Origin: Sphingomonas sp. PsM26
GTDB taxonomy: Bacteria > Pseudomonadota > Alphaproteobacteria > Sphingomonadales > Sphingomonadaceae
NCBI GenBank assembly: GCA_030433805.1
Contig: JARUXA010000015.1
Coordinates: forward strand, 62,001-126,000
Length of the DNA: 64,000 nt
Direction: 5' to 3'
The notes under the pieces are model-generated. The model ran no database searches, was not told the DNA's origin, and worked only from the letters and a program-made list of their open reading frames with translations. This document shows, in pieces, positions 26,824-36,305 of the stretch; positions within the stretch are counted from its first letter, which is position 1, and each line of letters begins with the position of its first letter. The translations under genes and the position numbers were made by a program.

Positions 26824-28872
26824 CTAGGATCGGGCGAGCAAGGCGACCAGCGCTTCCTCCGTCAGTGGCTCGGCACAGAGGAAGCCCTGGTAGATCTGGC
26901 AGCCTTCCTTCGCCAGCCCCTCCAGCTGTTCGGGGGTCTCGACCCCTTCCGCGATGACCGTCAGCCCGAGCGACCGTGCCATGTCGATGACGCCGCGCAC
27001 GACAATCCGGTCGCGCGGAGAGCCGGTGATGTCCTGCGCGAGTTTCTTGTCGATCTTGAGGTAATCGAGCGGCAACGCCTTCAGATAGGCAAGGCTCGAA
27101 TAGCCCGTTCCGAAATCGTCGATCGCGGTACGGCACCCGGCACCACGGAACAGCGATAACAACGCTGCCGCGATGCCAAGGTCCTCGATCAATCCGCTCT
27201 CGGTGATTTCCAGGGTCAGGCGGGTTCGGGGGAAACCGCTCGCATCGACGCGGTCCAGAAAGACGTCGGCGAACCCCGGGCGGGCAATGTCTGCGGCGGT
27301 CAGGTTGAGCGAGAGCCGCAATTCGCCGAGCGTTTCGGGCCAGTTCGCTGCCAGCGAAAGCGCCAGTTGCTGGATATGATCCGACAGGCCGATCTCGAGG
27401 TCGGCGCGCTGCGCGGCGGCAAACAGCATTTCTGCCCCGATCGTACCGAGCGTCGCATGCTGCCATCGGGCAAGCGCCTCCACGCCGACGATCTGTCCGG
27501 TCGTGACCGCAACTTGCGGCTGGAACAGGATACCGATGTCGCCGCGTTCGATCGCGTGATGCAGTTCGACTGCCAACCGGTCGATCGTTGCCCCGCCACC
27601 ATAAGCCTCGGCGACACGCAGCGTCGCGCTGTCCGATTCGCGGGCTTCGGCCAGCGCCTCGCTGGCACGGCGCAGGAGCCGTGCGGCGTCATCCTGCGGT
27701 CCCGCTTCCGCAAGACCGATCCGACAACCGAGCACGGCGATCGTATCGCCGCTGACGAACGGGCGGGTGAGCGCGGCGGCGATTCGCTCCGCGGCCAGGT
27801 CCACCCGCAGCCGCGGAGCCTGGGTTGCGACCATGAACGTCGAGCCACCCATTCGCGCGACCAGCGCGTCGCGCCCGAGCATCTCGACGACCGCATCGTT
27901 GACGCGGGTCTGCGCGGACCGCAGCAACGCATCCCCCGCCACGCGCCCGTAAGCGGTGTTGACCGTCTCGAACCGATTGAGCGCAATCAGCAACAAGTGC
28001 AGCGGCGCGCTGGCGTCCTCGCCGAGATGCCGCGTGATCCAGCGACGCGCGCTGCCGGCATCACGCGCGCCCGACAATGCCTCCCGCACCTCGGCGGCAG
28101 GCTCGGGCGTACTGCCGAGCGGTTCCACCACGCCATCGATCTTGCCGGCGACAGGATCAAACTGCAAATGCTGGACGATCCGGCCTACGCCATCGAAATC
28201 ATGCGCGAAAGCGGTCGCGGACCGCGCTTGCGTCATACGGCGGAACGCCGCCATCGCAGCGACCCGGTCGTCACGGTCCAGCAACCCAAGGATGCCACGG
28301 ACGGTCGGCCGTTCCGGACAAGCGAGCAAGGCGGCGAGTCCGGGGGTCAGGACGAGGGCGCGATCCGCGATCGTGTACCGCCACCCTAGCGGCTCGAAAA
28401 CCGCGCCGGTATGCCATTCGCGCGCCATGCGTTCCGCATGCCGTGCCGCAAATCGCAACGCCTGCAGGAATTCCGCATCACTGAACGGACTGGCCAGAAA
28501 ATGGGTCGCACCTGCATCGTACAGCGCTGTAATCGAGGCGTTCTCCCCGCGCGAGACAAGCGTCAGCAGCGCGCCGCCGTTCGCCTCGACAGCGCCGCCC
28601 AGCGCCGCGGTCGCGGCAATGCCCTCGGCAGTGGCACCGCGCGCGTCGACGACGGCGACCGCCGCGCCACACGAAAGGAAGCGCCGCTCCCCGCCACCGG
28701 CACGGCGCGCGGCGACGACCTGCCACCCTGCCCCTGCGGCAATGGAGGCGAGTTCGTCGCGGTGACGGAACGAAAGCAGGAACAACGGGGCGGACGACGG
28801 AGCGATGGGAGACGTCTTTCTTCGATCGGCGGGAGCAGATGTGCCCGTGCGGGGTTTAGAAGATAACAACAC
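26824..28872 (-). CDS. EAL-domain phosphodiesterase with degenerate GGDEF domain
   Basis: This 682-residue protein is predicted to break down c-di-GMP. The N-terminal 150 residues look like a degenerate receiver or sensor domain (AVAVVDARGATAEGIAATAALG, then GATHFLASPFSDAEF, similar to the end of a receiver). A PAS-like stretch may follow. The GGDEF-type domain (about 295-410) has RMGGSTF where the active motif should be, so it is not a cyclase. The EAL domain (about 430-675) keeps VGVEALARWQH, LEITESGLI, IDDFGTGYSS, LKIDKKL and IAEGVETPEQ, so it is probably active. No transmembrane helix is evident. It is divergent from moaA and could affect the PilZ protein nearby. Confidence 0.88.
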   Translation of the reverse strand: MLLSSKPRTGTSAPADRRKTSPIAPSSAPLFLLSFRHRDELASIAAGAGWQVVAARRAGGGERRFLSCGAAVAVVDARGATAEGIAATAALGGAVEANGGALLTLVSRGENASITALYDAGATHFLASPFSDAEFLQALRFAARHAERMAREWHTGAVFEPLGWRYTIADRALVLTPGLAALLACPERPTVRGILGLLDRDDRVAAMAAFRRMTQARSATAFAHDFDGVGRIVQHLQFDPVAGKIDGVVEPLGSTPEPAAEVREALSGARDAGSARRWITRHLGEDASAPLHLLLIALNRFETVNTAYGRVAGDALLRSAQTRVNDAVVEMLGRDALVARMGGSTFMVATQAPRLRVDLAAERIAAALTRPFVSGDTIAVLGCRIGLAEAGPQDDAARLLRRASEALAEARESDSATLRVAEAYGGGATIDRLAVELHHAIERGDIGILFQPQVAVTTGQIVGVEALARWQHATLGTIGAEMLFAAAQRADLEIGLSDHIQQLALSLAANWPETLGELRLSLNLTAADIARPGFADVFLDRVDASGFPRTRLTLEITESGLIEDLGIAAALLSLFRGAGCRTAIDDFGTGYSSLAYLKALPLDYLKIDKKLAQDITGSPRDRIVVRGVIDMARSLGLTVIAEGVETPEQLEGLAKEGCQIYQGFLCAEPLTEEALVALLARS

Positions 28873-28932
28873 GATGGCCTAGGGTGTGTGGCAGGCTTGT
28901 TCCGCGCCATCCGAACGCTTAGCTCAAGGACA

Positions 28933-29943
28933 ATGCAGATCAATTACCCTTCCCCCAACCGTCCGCTGCAGGATAGCCACGGACGGACGATAAGCTATCT
29001 GCGGATTTCCGTCACCGACCGGTGCGACTTGCGGTGCCGCTACTGCATGTCCGAGAAAATGACGTTTCTGCCGCGCAGTGCCCTGCTGAGCCTCGAAGAG
29101 ATTGCGATCATCGCCGAGCGCTTCGTCGAACGGGGGATCAACAAGATCCGTCTCAGTGGCGGCGAGCCGCTCGTGCGGCGCGACGTGGGCGAGCTTGTCC
29201 GGCGGCTCGGTCGGCATGTCGGCCATGGTCTCGACGAATTGACGATGACGACCAACGGCAATGCGCTCGTCGAGCATAGTGCCGCTATGGTCGCTGCGGG
29301 CATGCGGCGGATCAACGTCAGCCTCGACAGCCTGGACGCGGACACCTTCCGCTACATCACGCGGCACGGCGACGTTGCGCGCGTGACGGCAGGCATCCTT
29401 GCGGCGCGCGATGCAGGGCTTGCGGTCAAGATCAACATGGTCGCGCTGAAGGGTCTGAACGAGGACCACATAGCGCCGATGTTGGAGTGGTGCATGGCGG
29501 AGGGGCTGGATCTGACGCTGATCGAAACCATGCCACTTGGCCAGATCGATGAGGACCGCGCCGACCGGTTCGTTCCACTGACGGCGGTCCTCGACCGGCT
29601 TTCCACGCAATTCTCGCTGGCACGCGATTCGCATCGCAGCGGCGGGCCCGCCCGTTATTGGCGCGTCGAGGGGACAAAGACCAAGCTCGGCCTGATCTCA
29701 CCACTCACCGGCAATTTCTGCGATACGTGCAACCGTGTTCGCCTGACGACCGAGGGCGTACTGTACACGTGCCTCGGCCATGACGATAAGGTGGACCTCA
29801 AGGCCGTGTTGCGGGAACAGGGCGTCGCTGGACTGGATGCAGCACTTGATGGCGCAATGTTGACCAAGCCGGCACGGCACGATTTCGACATCGACGCGGC
29901 CGCGCCTGCGGTCGCGCGGCACATGAGCGTTACCGGCGGATGA
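28933..29943 (+). CDS. moaA: GTP 3',8-cyclase MoaA (molybdenum cofactor)
   Basis: This 336-residue radical SAM enzyme carries out the first step of molybdopterin synthesis. The N-terminal cluster motif is TDRCDLRCRYCM near residue 28. LSGGEPLVRRD binds SAM. The C-terminal second-cluster motif is FCDTCNRVRLTTEGVLYTCLG near 265. The chain ends in the double glycine MSVTGG required for activity. ATG 28933 follows AAGGA with a tight 2-base gap; the earlier ATG 28888 would overlap the leader of the divergent EAL gene. The stop overlaps nadK. No other molybdenum cofactor gene is in the window. Confidence 0.95.
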   Translation: MQINYPSPNRPLQDSHGRTISYLRISVTDRCDLRCRYCMSEKMTFLPRSALLSLEEIAIIAERFVERGINKIRLSGGEPLVRRDVGELVRRLGRHVGHGLDELTMTTNGNALVEHSAAMVAAGMRRINVSLDSLDADTFRYITRHGDVARVTAGILAARDAGLAVKINMVALKGLNEDHIAPMLEWCMAEGLDLTLIETMPLGQIDEDRADRFVPLTAVLDRLSTQFSLARDSHRSGGPARYWRVEGTKTKLGLISPLTGNFCDTCNRVRLTTEGVLYTCLGHDDKVDLKAVLREQGVAGLDAALDGAMLTKPARHDFDIDAAAPAVARHMSVTGG

Positions 29944-30719
29944 GCGACCCTCAGCGACGGGCGCTCGTCGCGTCGCCGACGCCGTCTGCGCAGGCCGCAT
30001 TCCAGGCGCTGACCGAAAGTCACGACTGGGTCCCCCCGGAGGACGCGGAACTCATCGTTGCACTGGGCGGCGATGGGTTCATGTTGCAGACGCTCCACGC
30101 GATGCTCGAACGGCGCAAACCGGTGGTGCCGGTGTTCGGGATGAACCTCGGTACGGTCGGGTTCCTCATGAACGAATGGCGATCGCACGGGCTGGACGGG
30201 CGGCTGGAGCGCACCAAGGCGTTCAAGGTCGTTCCCCTGTCGATGACTGCGACGACGATCAGTGGCGAAGTCCACGCGCTTCCGGCGATCAACGAAGTCT
30301 CGCTGCTGCGCGAGACCCGGCAGACCGCGAAGTTGGAAGTGACGGTCAACGACCGGGTCGTCCTGCCCGAACTGGCGTGTGACGGTATTCTCGTAGCGAC
30401 CCCTGCCGGTTCTACCGCATACAATTTGTCGGCGCAGGGGCCAATCCTGCCCCTCGGGTCGAACATGCTTGCGCTTACGCCGATCAGCCCGTTCCGCCCT
30501 AGGCGCTGGCGCGGGGCGATCCTGCCGGACAAGGCGCGGATCCGGTTGCGCGTGCTGGAACCGGGCAAGCGCCCCGTAAGCGCGGTCGCTGATCAGCGGG
30601 AAATCCGTGATGTCGCGCTGGTGGAAATCGTGATCGATCGGACGCGCGAACTGACGCTGCTGTTCGATCCGGAGCACGCGCTCGACGACCGGATCACGAT
30701 GGAGCAGTTCGCCGCCTGA
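29940..30719 (+). CDS. nadK: NAD kinase
   Basis: This 259-residue kinase makes NADP from NAD. The catalytic GGDG motif is in IVALGGDGFMLQTLH near residue 45. NLGTVGFLMNE follows, and the NAD-binding stretch GILVATPAGSTAYNLSAQGPI lies near 150. It is of the short alphaproteobacterial type. ATG 29940 overlaps the moaA stop in an ATGA, so translation is coupled. Confidence 0.93.
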   Translation: MSDPQRRALVASPTPSAQAAFQALTESHDWVPPEDAELIVALGGDGFMLQTLHAMLERRKPVVPVFGMNLGTVGFLMNEWRSHGLDGRLERTKAFKVVPLSMTATTISGEVHALPAINEVSLLRETRQTAKLEVTVNDRVVLPELACDGILVATPAGSTAYNLSAQGPILPLGSNMLALTPISPFRPRRWRGAILPDKARIRLRVLEPGKRPVSAVADQREIRDVALVEIVIDRTRELTLLFDPEHALDDRITMEQFAA

Positions 30720-30724
30720 TTGCG

Positions 30725-31255
30725 TCAGACGGGTCGAGCGTAAACCAAGTCGTCGTGGACTACGTTGCCTACCTTGAACTGCCGTGTTCCCACGACCGTG
30801 AAGCCGTACCGCTCGTAGAAGCGATGGGCGCGGTGATTCTCACCCCAGACCCCGAGCAGGATCCGGCGGCACGACAAACGGGCGGCATCTTCGATTGCCT
30901 GCTGCATCAGGGCAGGACCTAGCCCCGTACCGCGCATTCGGGAGAGGGTGTAGATTCGACGCAATTCGATGTCACCGGCCTCAAGCGCTATCGGCAGGTC
31001 AATCCCGCTGGTCAGCACGGCGTATCCGACGGGCGCGAAGCCGGGCAGGATCTCCCCGATCGTCACCGCATCGCGTACTTCGTCGATCCAGGCGCGGAAC
31101 TTCTCCGGCCGGTTGTTGGCGGCGCAATGCGCGACCATGTCGCTGCCGTCGAGCGACCCGGCGTAGGTATCGAGAAAGGTCGCCGACGCGACGAGCGACA
31201 GGGCGTCGGCATCCGCCGGCCCCGCCGCTCGCACGCGCCAGTTGGGATCAGCCAA
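30725..31255 (-). CDS. GNAT family N-acetyltransferase
   Basis: This acetyltransferase has about 176 residues. The acetyl-CoA binding motif A is [25 protein letters not shown] (a variant RxxGxG/A loop), followed by [19 protein letters not shown], the usual motif B. The frame extends back into ndk, but the sequence resembling the family begins at about [21 protein letters not shown] at 31255 overlaps the ndk stop and would give that N-terminus by coupled translation; GTG 31234 is an alternative. The substrate is unknown. Confidence 0.8.
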   Translation of the reverse strand: MADPNWRVRAAGPADADALSLVASATFLDTYAGSLDGSDMVAHCAANNRPEKFRAWIDEVRDAVTIGEILPGFAPVGYAVLTSGIDLPIALEAGDIELRRIYTLSRMRGTGLGPALMQQAIEDAARLSCRRILLGVWGENHRAHRFYERYGFTVVGTRQFKVGNVVHDDLVYARPV

Positions 31256-31670
31256 CGATTTCTTCGGGCTTGAAGAAATAGGCGATCTCGATCTCGGCAT
31301 TCTCGTCGCTGTCCGAACCGTGGACCGAATTGGCTTCGATCGACTCGGCGAGTTCCTTGCGAATCGTGCCCGGCTCGGCGTTGGCGGGGTTGGTCGCGCC
31401 CATGATGTCGCGGTTACGCTGCATCGCGTTCTCGCCTTCGAGAACCTGAACGACGACCGGGCCCGAGATCATGAACGAGACCAGTTCGCCGAAGAACGGG
31501 CGTTCTTTGTGAACGGCATAGAAGCCTTCAGCCTGCTCGCGGGTCATTTGGATGCGCTTGGACGCGACGACACGCAGGCCGGCTTCCTCGAGCATCTTGG
31601 TGACGGCGCCCGTCAGGTTGCGACGCGTTGCGTCGGGCTTGATGATCGAAAACGTGCGGTTCGCGGCCAT
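31248..31670 (-). CDS. ndk: Nucleoside diphosphate kinase
   Basis: This 140-residue enzyme balances nucleoside triphosphates. The phosphorylated histidine is in [17 protein letters not shown] near residue 117, the family signature. The N-terminus [17 protein letters not shown] and the [14 protein letters not shown] block are standard. It is the first gene of a leftward pair with the GNAT protein, which overlaps its stop. Confidence 0.96.
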   Translation of the reverse strand: MAANRTFSIIKPDATRRNLTGAVTKMLEEAGLRVVASKRIQMTREQAEGFYAVHKERPFFGELVSFMISGPVVVQVLEGENAMQRNRDIMGATNPANAEPGTIRKELAESIEANSVHGSDSDENAEIEIAYFFKPEEIVG

Positions 31671-31756
31671 GACCGTGAAGCTCCTTGATAGTGAACTGTT
31701 GAAAGTGCGCGACCCCTAGTCGGGGCGCTTGAGCGATGCAAGCCGCGCCCTGTAGG

Positions 31757-32200
31757 TCAGGCAGCCTGTTCCCACCGCCCTTCGTCATTCTGCTTCCAGT
31801 AGCGCCGGTCGACGCCGTCCCGGTCGCCCAGCGCGCGCCACGCGCCGCGGGCCTCGACGATGCGTTCGTCGTCGAAGAAATGGAACGCCCGATCGAAGCC
31901 GAGCGCGTCCTCGCGCCACACCCCATCGGCGAGCGCGACGTTGCGCGCGGCGTTGGCGGAGTTCGGTTCGGCTGAGATCAAGATCGGTTGCAGCGCATCG
32001 CTGTCATCCCCCGCGACCTGTGCGTGCGGGAGGAAGCTTTCCGACGCATAGGTCCACAGCAATCGGTCGAGCGCGACGCGCTGGTCGCTGGTCTCGGCAA
32101 CAACGAGTAACCGCCCGCCCCCCCCGACCACGCGCTCCGCGATCCGGGGAAGCACGCGATCGAGTGGTTGGAGCGTCAGGTGGTAGAAGTCGACCTGCAT
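31757..32200 (-). CDS. holC: DNA polymerase III chi subunit
   Basis: This 147-residue protein is of the HolC family, which links the clamp loader to single-strand-binding protein. It shows VDFYHLTLQPLDRVLPRIAE, LDRLLWTYASESFLPHA and the PILISAEPNSANAARNVALA block in the usual order. The start is ATG 32200. It lies downstream of pepA on the same strand, as in many Proteobacteria, with a repeat in between. Confidence 0.88.
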   Translation of the reverse strand: MQVDFYHLTLQPLDRVLPRIAERVVGGGGRLLVVAETSDQRVALDRLLWTYASESFLPHAQVAGDDSDALQPILISAEPNSANAARNVALADGVWREDALGFDRAFHFFDDERIVEARGAWRALGDRDGVDRRYWKQNDEGRWEQAA

Positions 32201-32216
32201 TGCTTTCCTTCGCCGT

Positions 32217-32302
32217 GTTCCTGCGAAGGCAAGAACCCAGGGTCACGCTACATAACGCCTGCGGCTTGTCAGACTCCTGGACTCCTGCTTTCGCAGGAGA
32301 AC
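32217..32302. repeat. Inverted two-arm intergenic repeat between pepA and holC
   Basis: The left arm GTTCCTGCGAAGGCAAGAAC (from 32217) and the reverse complement of the right arm (32272-32302, GTTCTCCTGCGAAAGCAGGA) share the same layout: GTTC, CCTGCGAA, GCA, then a CCAGG block. The right arm also folds on itself, CTCCTGC (32282-32288) with GCAGGAG (32293-32299). This is the form of a dispersed palindromic repeat; copies elsewhere cannot be checked here. Confidence 0.6.
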
Positions 32303-32318
32303 AGAAGCGGTTGGCACA

Positions 32319-33788
32319 TCAGCCTTCGAAGTTATCCGCCACGAACCGGTCGAGCAGGCGCACGCCATAACCGGTCGCGCCCTTCTCGTAATTCGGGCCG
32401 GCCTTATCCGACCAGACCATCCCCGCGATGTCGAGATGCGCCCACTTCACGCCAGTCTCGATGTAGCGCAGCAGGAACTGCGCTGCGGTGATCGACCCTG
32501 CGCCGCGCGGGCCGACGTTCTTCATGTCGGCGATCGGCGAGTCGATCAGCTTGTTGTACGCATCGCCCATCGGGAAGCGCCACAACAGGTCGCCCGACGC
32601 CTTACCTGCAGCGAGCAACTGGTCAGCAAGCGAATCATCGTTCGCGAAGCAGCCGCCATGCTCGTGGCCGAGGCTGACGATCATCGCACCGGTCAGCGTC
32701 GCCAGATCGACGATCGTCTTGGGACGATGCGTCCGCTGGACCCAGGTCAGCGCGTCGCACAGCACCAGGCGCCCCTCGGCATCGGTGTTGAGCACTTCGA
32801 TCGTCTGCCCCGACATCGAGGTCAGCACGTCGCCGGGGCGAATCGCGTTACCGTCGGGCATGTTCTCGACGAGGCCGCACACCCCAATGACGTTCGCCTT
32901 GGCCTTGCGCCCGGCGATCGCCTTCATCGCACCGACGACCGCGCCTGCGCCGCCCATGTCCCACTTCATGTCTTCCATGCCGGCACCGGGCTTGAGCGAA
33001 ATGCCGCCGGTGTCGAAGGTCACGCCCTTGCCGACCAGCGCCAGATCGGGATCGCCCGCGCCCTTCCCGCTCCACTTGAGCGCGAGCAGCTGCGCGTTCT
33101 TGACCGACCCCTGGCTGACACCGAGCAACGCGCCCATCCCGAGCGCGTGCATTTCCTCTTCGCCGAGGACAGTCACTTCGAGGCCGAGGCCCTCGACTTC
33201 GGCCAGCACCTTGGCAACGAAGCTTTCCGGGTAGATCACGTTTGGCGGCTCGGCGACGAGCGTGCGGGTCAGTTCGAGCCCTTCGGTCAGCGCCTTCTGC
33301 GGTGCCCAGGCGGCGTCGGTATTATCGGGAGTGTTGTGCAGTACGATGCTGGTCAGCGTCGGCTTGGACTTCTCGGGCAGCTTGGTTCGATAGATGTCAT
33401 GCCGCCAGCTCCGCTGTGCCGCCGCGCCAGCAAACCGCGCCACTGCCTTGGCGGACGCGCCCGCGCTGTCGAAATCAACGCTGACTTGCGTCACGCCGGA
33501 CGAGAGCAAGCGCCCGGTCAGCGCCCCGCCAGCCTTTTCATAGTCCATTTCGCTGCCGGCGCCTGCGCCGATCAGCAGCAATCGACGCGCGGTGCCGCCC
33601 TGATCGACGAACGTCTCCACGATCGCGCCGGTCTCGCCTTCGAACCGGCTTGCCTTGGCCGCGGACTTGAGCAGATCGAGCGCGTTTCCCTCGACCAGAG
33701 AGCTCGTAAGCCGAGCCATTCCGTCCTTTTCGACGGTGAAGGCAAGCGTCGCATCGGATGCCGGAGCCGCGCTGGAAAACTCGATATG
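32319..33788 (-). CDS. pepA: Leucyl aminopeptidase (M17)
   Basis: This 489-residue cytoplasmic hexameric aminopeptidase contains two metal ions. The M17 signature NTDAEGRLVLCDALTW is near residue 330. The metal lysine and aspartates lie in LVGKGVTFDTGGISLKPG, and WRFPMGDAYNKLIDSPIADMKN is the usual C-terminal block. Length is normal. ATG 33788 (MHIEFSSAAPASDATLAF) is preferred over the upstream 33815. It is divergent from lptD. Confidence 0.94.
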   Translation of the reverse strand, partial: HIEFSSAAPASDATLAFTVEKDGMARLTSSLVEGNALDLLKSAAKASRFEGETGAIVETFVDQGGTARRLLLIGAGAGSEMDYEKAGGALTGRLLSSGVTQVSVDFDSAGASAKAVARFAGAAAQRSWRHDIYRTKLPEKSKPTLTSIVLHNTPDNTDAAWAPQKALTEGLELTRTLVAEPPNVIYPESFVAKVLAEVEGLGLEVTVLGEEEMHALGMGALLGVSQGSVKNAQLLALKWSGKGAGDPDLALVGKGVTFDTGGISLKPGAGMEDMKWDMGGAGAVVGAMKAIAGRKAKANVIGVCGLVENMPDGNAIRPGDVLTSMSGQTIEVLNTDAEGRLVLCDALTWVQRTHRPKTIVDLATLTGAMIVSLGHEHGGCFANDDSLADQLLAAGKASGDLLWRFPMGDAYNKLIDSPIADMKNVGPRGAGSITAAQFLLRYIETGVKWAHLDIAGMVWSDKAGPNYEKGATGYGVRLLDRFVADNFEG

Positions 33789-33958
33789 CATGGAAAACAA
33801 GCCTCGATCGATCAATCACAATGAGTCGTCAGTCTCTAGGCCAGTGCGCGGTCGCTGGCAAAGCGCGCTTTGTGCGATTGCAGCGGGTGCATGTCGATGC
33901 GATAGGGCTTGATCGACCATCGGCCGCCGGCCTCATCGCATTTGGATGTTCTACCGAC

Positions 33959-36202
33959 GTGAAGCGTGCCGTTTTCCTCGCCAGTTGTGCCGCGCCGTTC
34001 GCGCTGACCGCCCTCCCCGCGGTCGCGCAGGATCTTCAGACGCGCACCGTCCCGCCGCCGCCCCCCGCAGCAGCGGCCGCCGCCCCCGCCAATGAGGACC
34101 AGGTCCAGTTCAACGCCGCGACGCTGCAATATGACATCAACGAAGAGATCGTCACCGCGACCGGTGACGTCCGCATGTACCGGGCGGGTGATCGCCTGCG
34201 TGCCGACAAGGTCGTGTGGAACCGCCAGACCGGCAAGGTCATCGCGACGGGGAACATCGCGATCGTCAATCCGGGCGGCGACACCGCTTATGGCGATTCG
34301 ATCGAACTGACCGATGCGTTGAAAGACGGCATGGTCGACAACATGCTGCTCGTTCTCGAGAAGGGTGGTCGACTGGCAGCCCGCAAGGGCACGCGCTCGC
34401 TCAACGAGACCGTCACGCTGGAGGATGCGGCGTATACGCCCTGCGCCGTCACGACGTCAGAGAATTGCCCGAAGGAACCGTCGTGGAAGATTACTGCGGT
34501 CCGCGTGATCTATCGCCCGGAACGTGGCCGAATCTACTACAAGGGCGCGCGAATCGACCTGTTCGGCCTGCCGTCGATCCCGCTGCCGGCGTTTTCCAAC
34601 CCGATCGGCGGGGGGAACGACAGCGGCCTGCTCAGCCCCGACTTCCGCTATGGCCGCGTCAACGGGCTGGAATTCGCGCAACCCTATCACATCGCGCTTT
34701 CGCCCAACCGCGGCCTGACGCTGACACCGCGCGTGTTCAGCCGCGTGTTGCCGATGCTGCAAGCCGACTATCAGGCACTCAATACTCTCGGCGCGTACCG
34801 GATTGCGGGCTATGTCACGGCAAGCCCGCGCAGCAACAACCTGCTGCTGCCGACGCCACCCAACACGCCCAACTCGTTCCGCGGGTATCTCGATGGGTCG
34901 GGGCGTTTCCAGCTCGATCCCAACTGGAGCGTTTCCGGATCGCTTCGCCTCGCGAGCGACCGTACGTTCCTGCGTCGCTACGACATTTCGCGCGACGATC
35001 GCTTGCGCACGACGATCAATGTCGAGCGGATCGACGAGAACAGCTATTTTTCGATTGCCGGATGGTATGTGCAGACGCTGCGTGCGGCGGACCCGCAGGG
35101 CAGCCAACCCTTTGCGCTTCCCGAGATCGATTACCGACGCCGCATCCCCAACAGCTTCCTCGGGGGCACGTTCGAGTTCCAGGTGAACAGCCTCGCCATT
35201 TCGCGAACCGATGGCCAGGATACGCAACGCGCCTTCACCAGCGCGCGCTGGGATCTACGCAAGATCACCCCGTGGGGTCAGGAAGTCACGTTCACCGCAT
35301 TCGGTCGTGGCGATGTCTACAACACCAACGACGCGCTCTCGACATCGGTCGCGAGCTATCGCGGCGTAGATGGTTTCCACGGTCGCCTGATCGGCGCGTT
35401 CGCAGTCGACATCAAATATCCGCTGATCGGCACTTTTTTGAGCGGGACACAGCGCCTGATCCCGCGCTTCCAGATCGTGACGTCCCCCCAGACGGGGACG
35501 ATGGCGATCCCCAACGAGGACGCACGCTCGGTCGATCTCGAGGACTCGAACCTCTTCGCACTCAACCGTTTCCCCGGTTACGATCGGTTCGAGGATTCCA
35601 CCCGGTTCACCTACGGGGCCGACTGGCAGGTCGATCTCCCTGGCCTCTCGTTCAGCACCAATGTCGGCCAAAGCTACCGTCTCAACAGTCGCCCGACGTT
35701 GTTTCCCGACGGCACCGGATTGTCGCGTCGCCTGTCCGATGTGGTTGGACGCACCGAATTGCGCTTCCGTGACTTCGTCTCGGTGATCCACCGCTATCGG
35801 CTCGACAAGGATGGGTTCGCGGTACGCCGCAACGAGTTTGACGCGACCGTCGGCTCGCGCGGCACGTATTTTCTCGTCGGCTATCTGCGGCTCAACCGGA
35901 ATATCGATCCGACGATCGAGGATCTGCGCGACCGCGAGGAGGTCCGGCTTGGCGGCCGGATCCAGTTCAAGCGCTTCTGGTCAGCGTTCGGCTCGACCGT
36001 GGTCGACCTGACCAATCGCAGCGAGGATCCGCTGTCGCTGGCGGACGGGTTCGACCCGGTTCGTCATCGGTTGGGCGTCCAATATGAGGACGATTGCCTT
36101 CGCCTCGGGGTCACCTGGCGGCGCGATTACCGGAACACCGGTGATGCGCGCAGCGGCAACAGCTATCTGTTGACGCTGGCGTTCAAGAATTTGGGGCGCT
36201 AA
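33959..36202 (+). CDS. lptD: LPS-assembly protein LptD
   Basis: This 747-residue outer-membrane barrel inserts lipopolysaccharide into the outer leaflet with LptE. Following a signal peptide (FLASCAAPFALTALPAVAQ) and an Ala/Pro-rich linker, there is an OstA/LptA-like periplasmic domain (VQFNAATLQYDINEEIVTATG to about residue 150) and then the C-terminal barrel ending in LLTLAFKNLGR, with aromatic and hydrophobic alternation. Three cysteines remain in the mature protein: two in YTPCAVTTSENCPKEP and one in EDDCLRLG near the end, fewer than in E. coli. GTG 33959 is chosen because it starts the signal peptide; longer frames add unconserved sequence. It heads an lptD-surA-pdxA-rsmA operon. Confidence 0.93.
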   Translation: MKRAVFLASCAAPFALTALPAVAQDLQTRTVPPPPPAAAAAAPANEDQVQFNAATLQYDINEEIVTATGDVRMYRAGDRLRADKVVWNRQTGKVIATGNIAIVNPGGDTAYGDSIELTDALKDGMVDNMLLVLEKGGRLAARKGTRSLNETVTLEDAAYTPCAVTTSENCPKEPSWKITAVRVIYRPERGRIYYKGARIDLFGLPSIPLPAFSNPIGGGNDSGLLSPDFRYGRVNGLEFAQPYHIALSPNRGLTLTPRVFSRVLPMLQADYQALNTLGAYRIAGYVTASPRSNNLLLPTPPNTPNSFRGYLDGSGRFQLDPNWSVSGSLRLASDRTFLRRYDISRDDRLRTTINVERIDENSYFSIAGWYVQTLRAADPQGSQPFALPEIDYRRRIPNSFLGGTFEFQVNSLAISRTDGQDTQRAFTSARWDLRKITPWGQEVTFTAFGRGDVYNTNDALSTSVASYRGVDGFHGRLIGAFAVDIKYPLIGTFLSGTQRLIPRFQIVTSPQTGTMAIPNEDARSVDLEDSNLFALNRFPGYDRFEDSTRFTYGADWQVDLPGLSFSTNVGQSYRLNSRPTLFPDGTGLSRRLSDVVGRTELRFRDFVSVIHRYRLDKDGFAVRRNEFDATVGSRGTYFLVGYLRLNRNIDPTIEDLRDREEVRLGGRIQFKRFWSAFGSTVVDLTNRSEDPLSLADGFDPVRHRLGVQYEDDCLRLGVTWRRDYRNTGDARSGNSYLLTLAFKNLGR

Positions 36203-36305
36203 CGCTGACAGGCGAAAGACTGTGGCCGCTAAGCCACGGTTCAGCCACAAGGCTGCACTAGGGGCATGGCCAGGGTTCGGTCATGCGGGATGGGATTGGG
36301 ATTTG

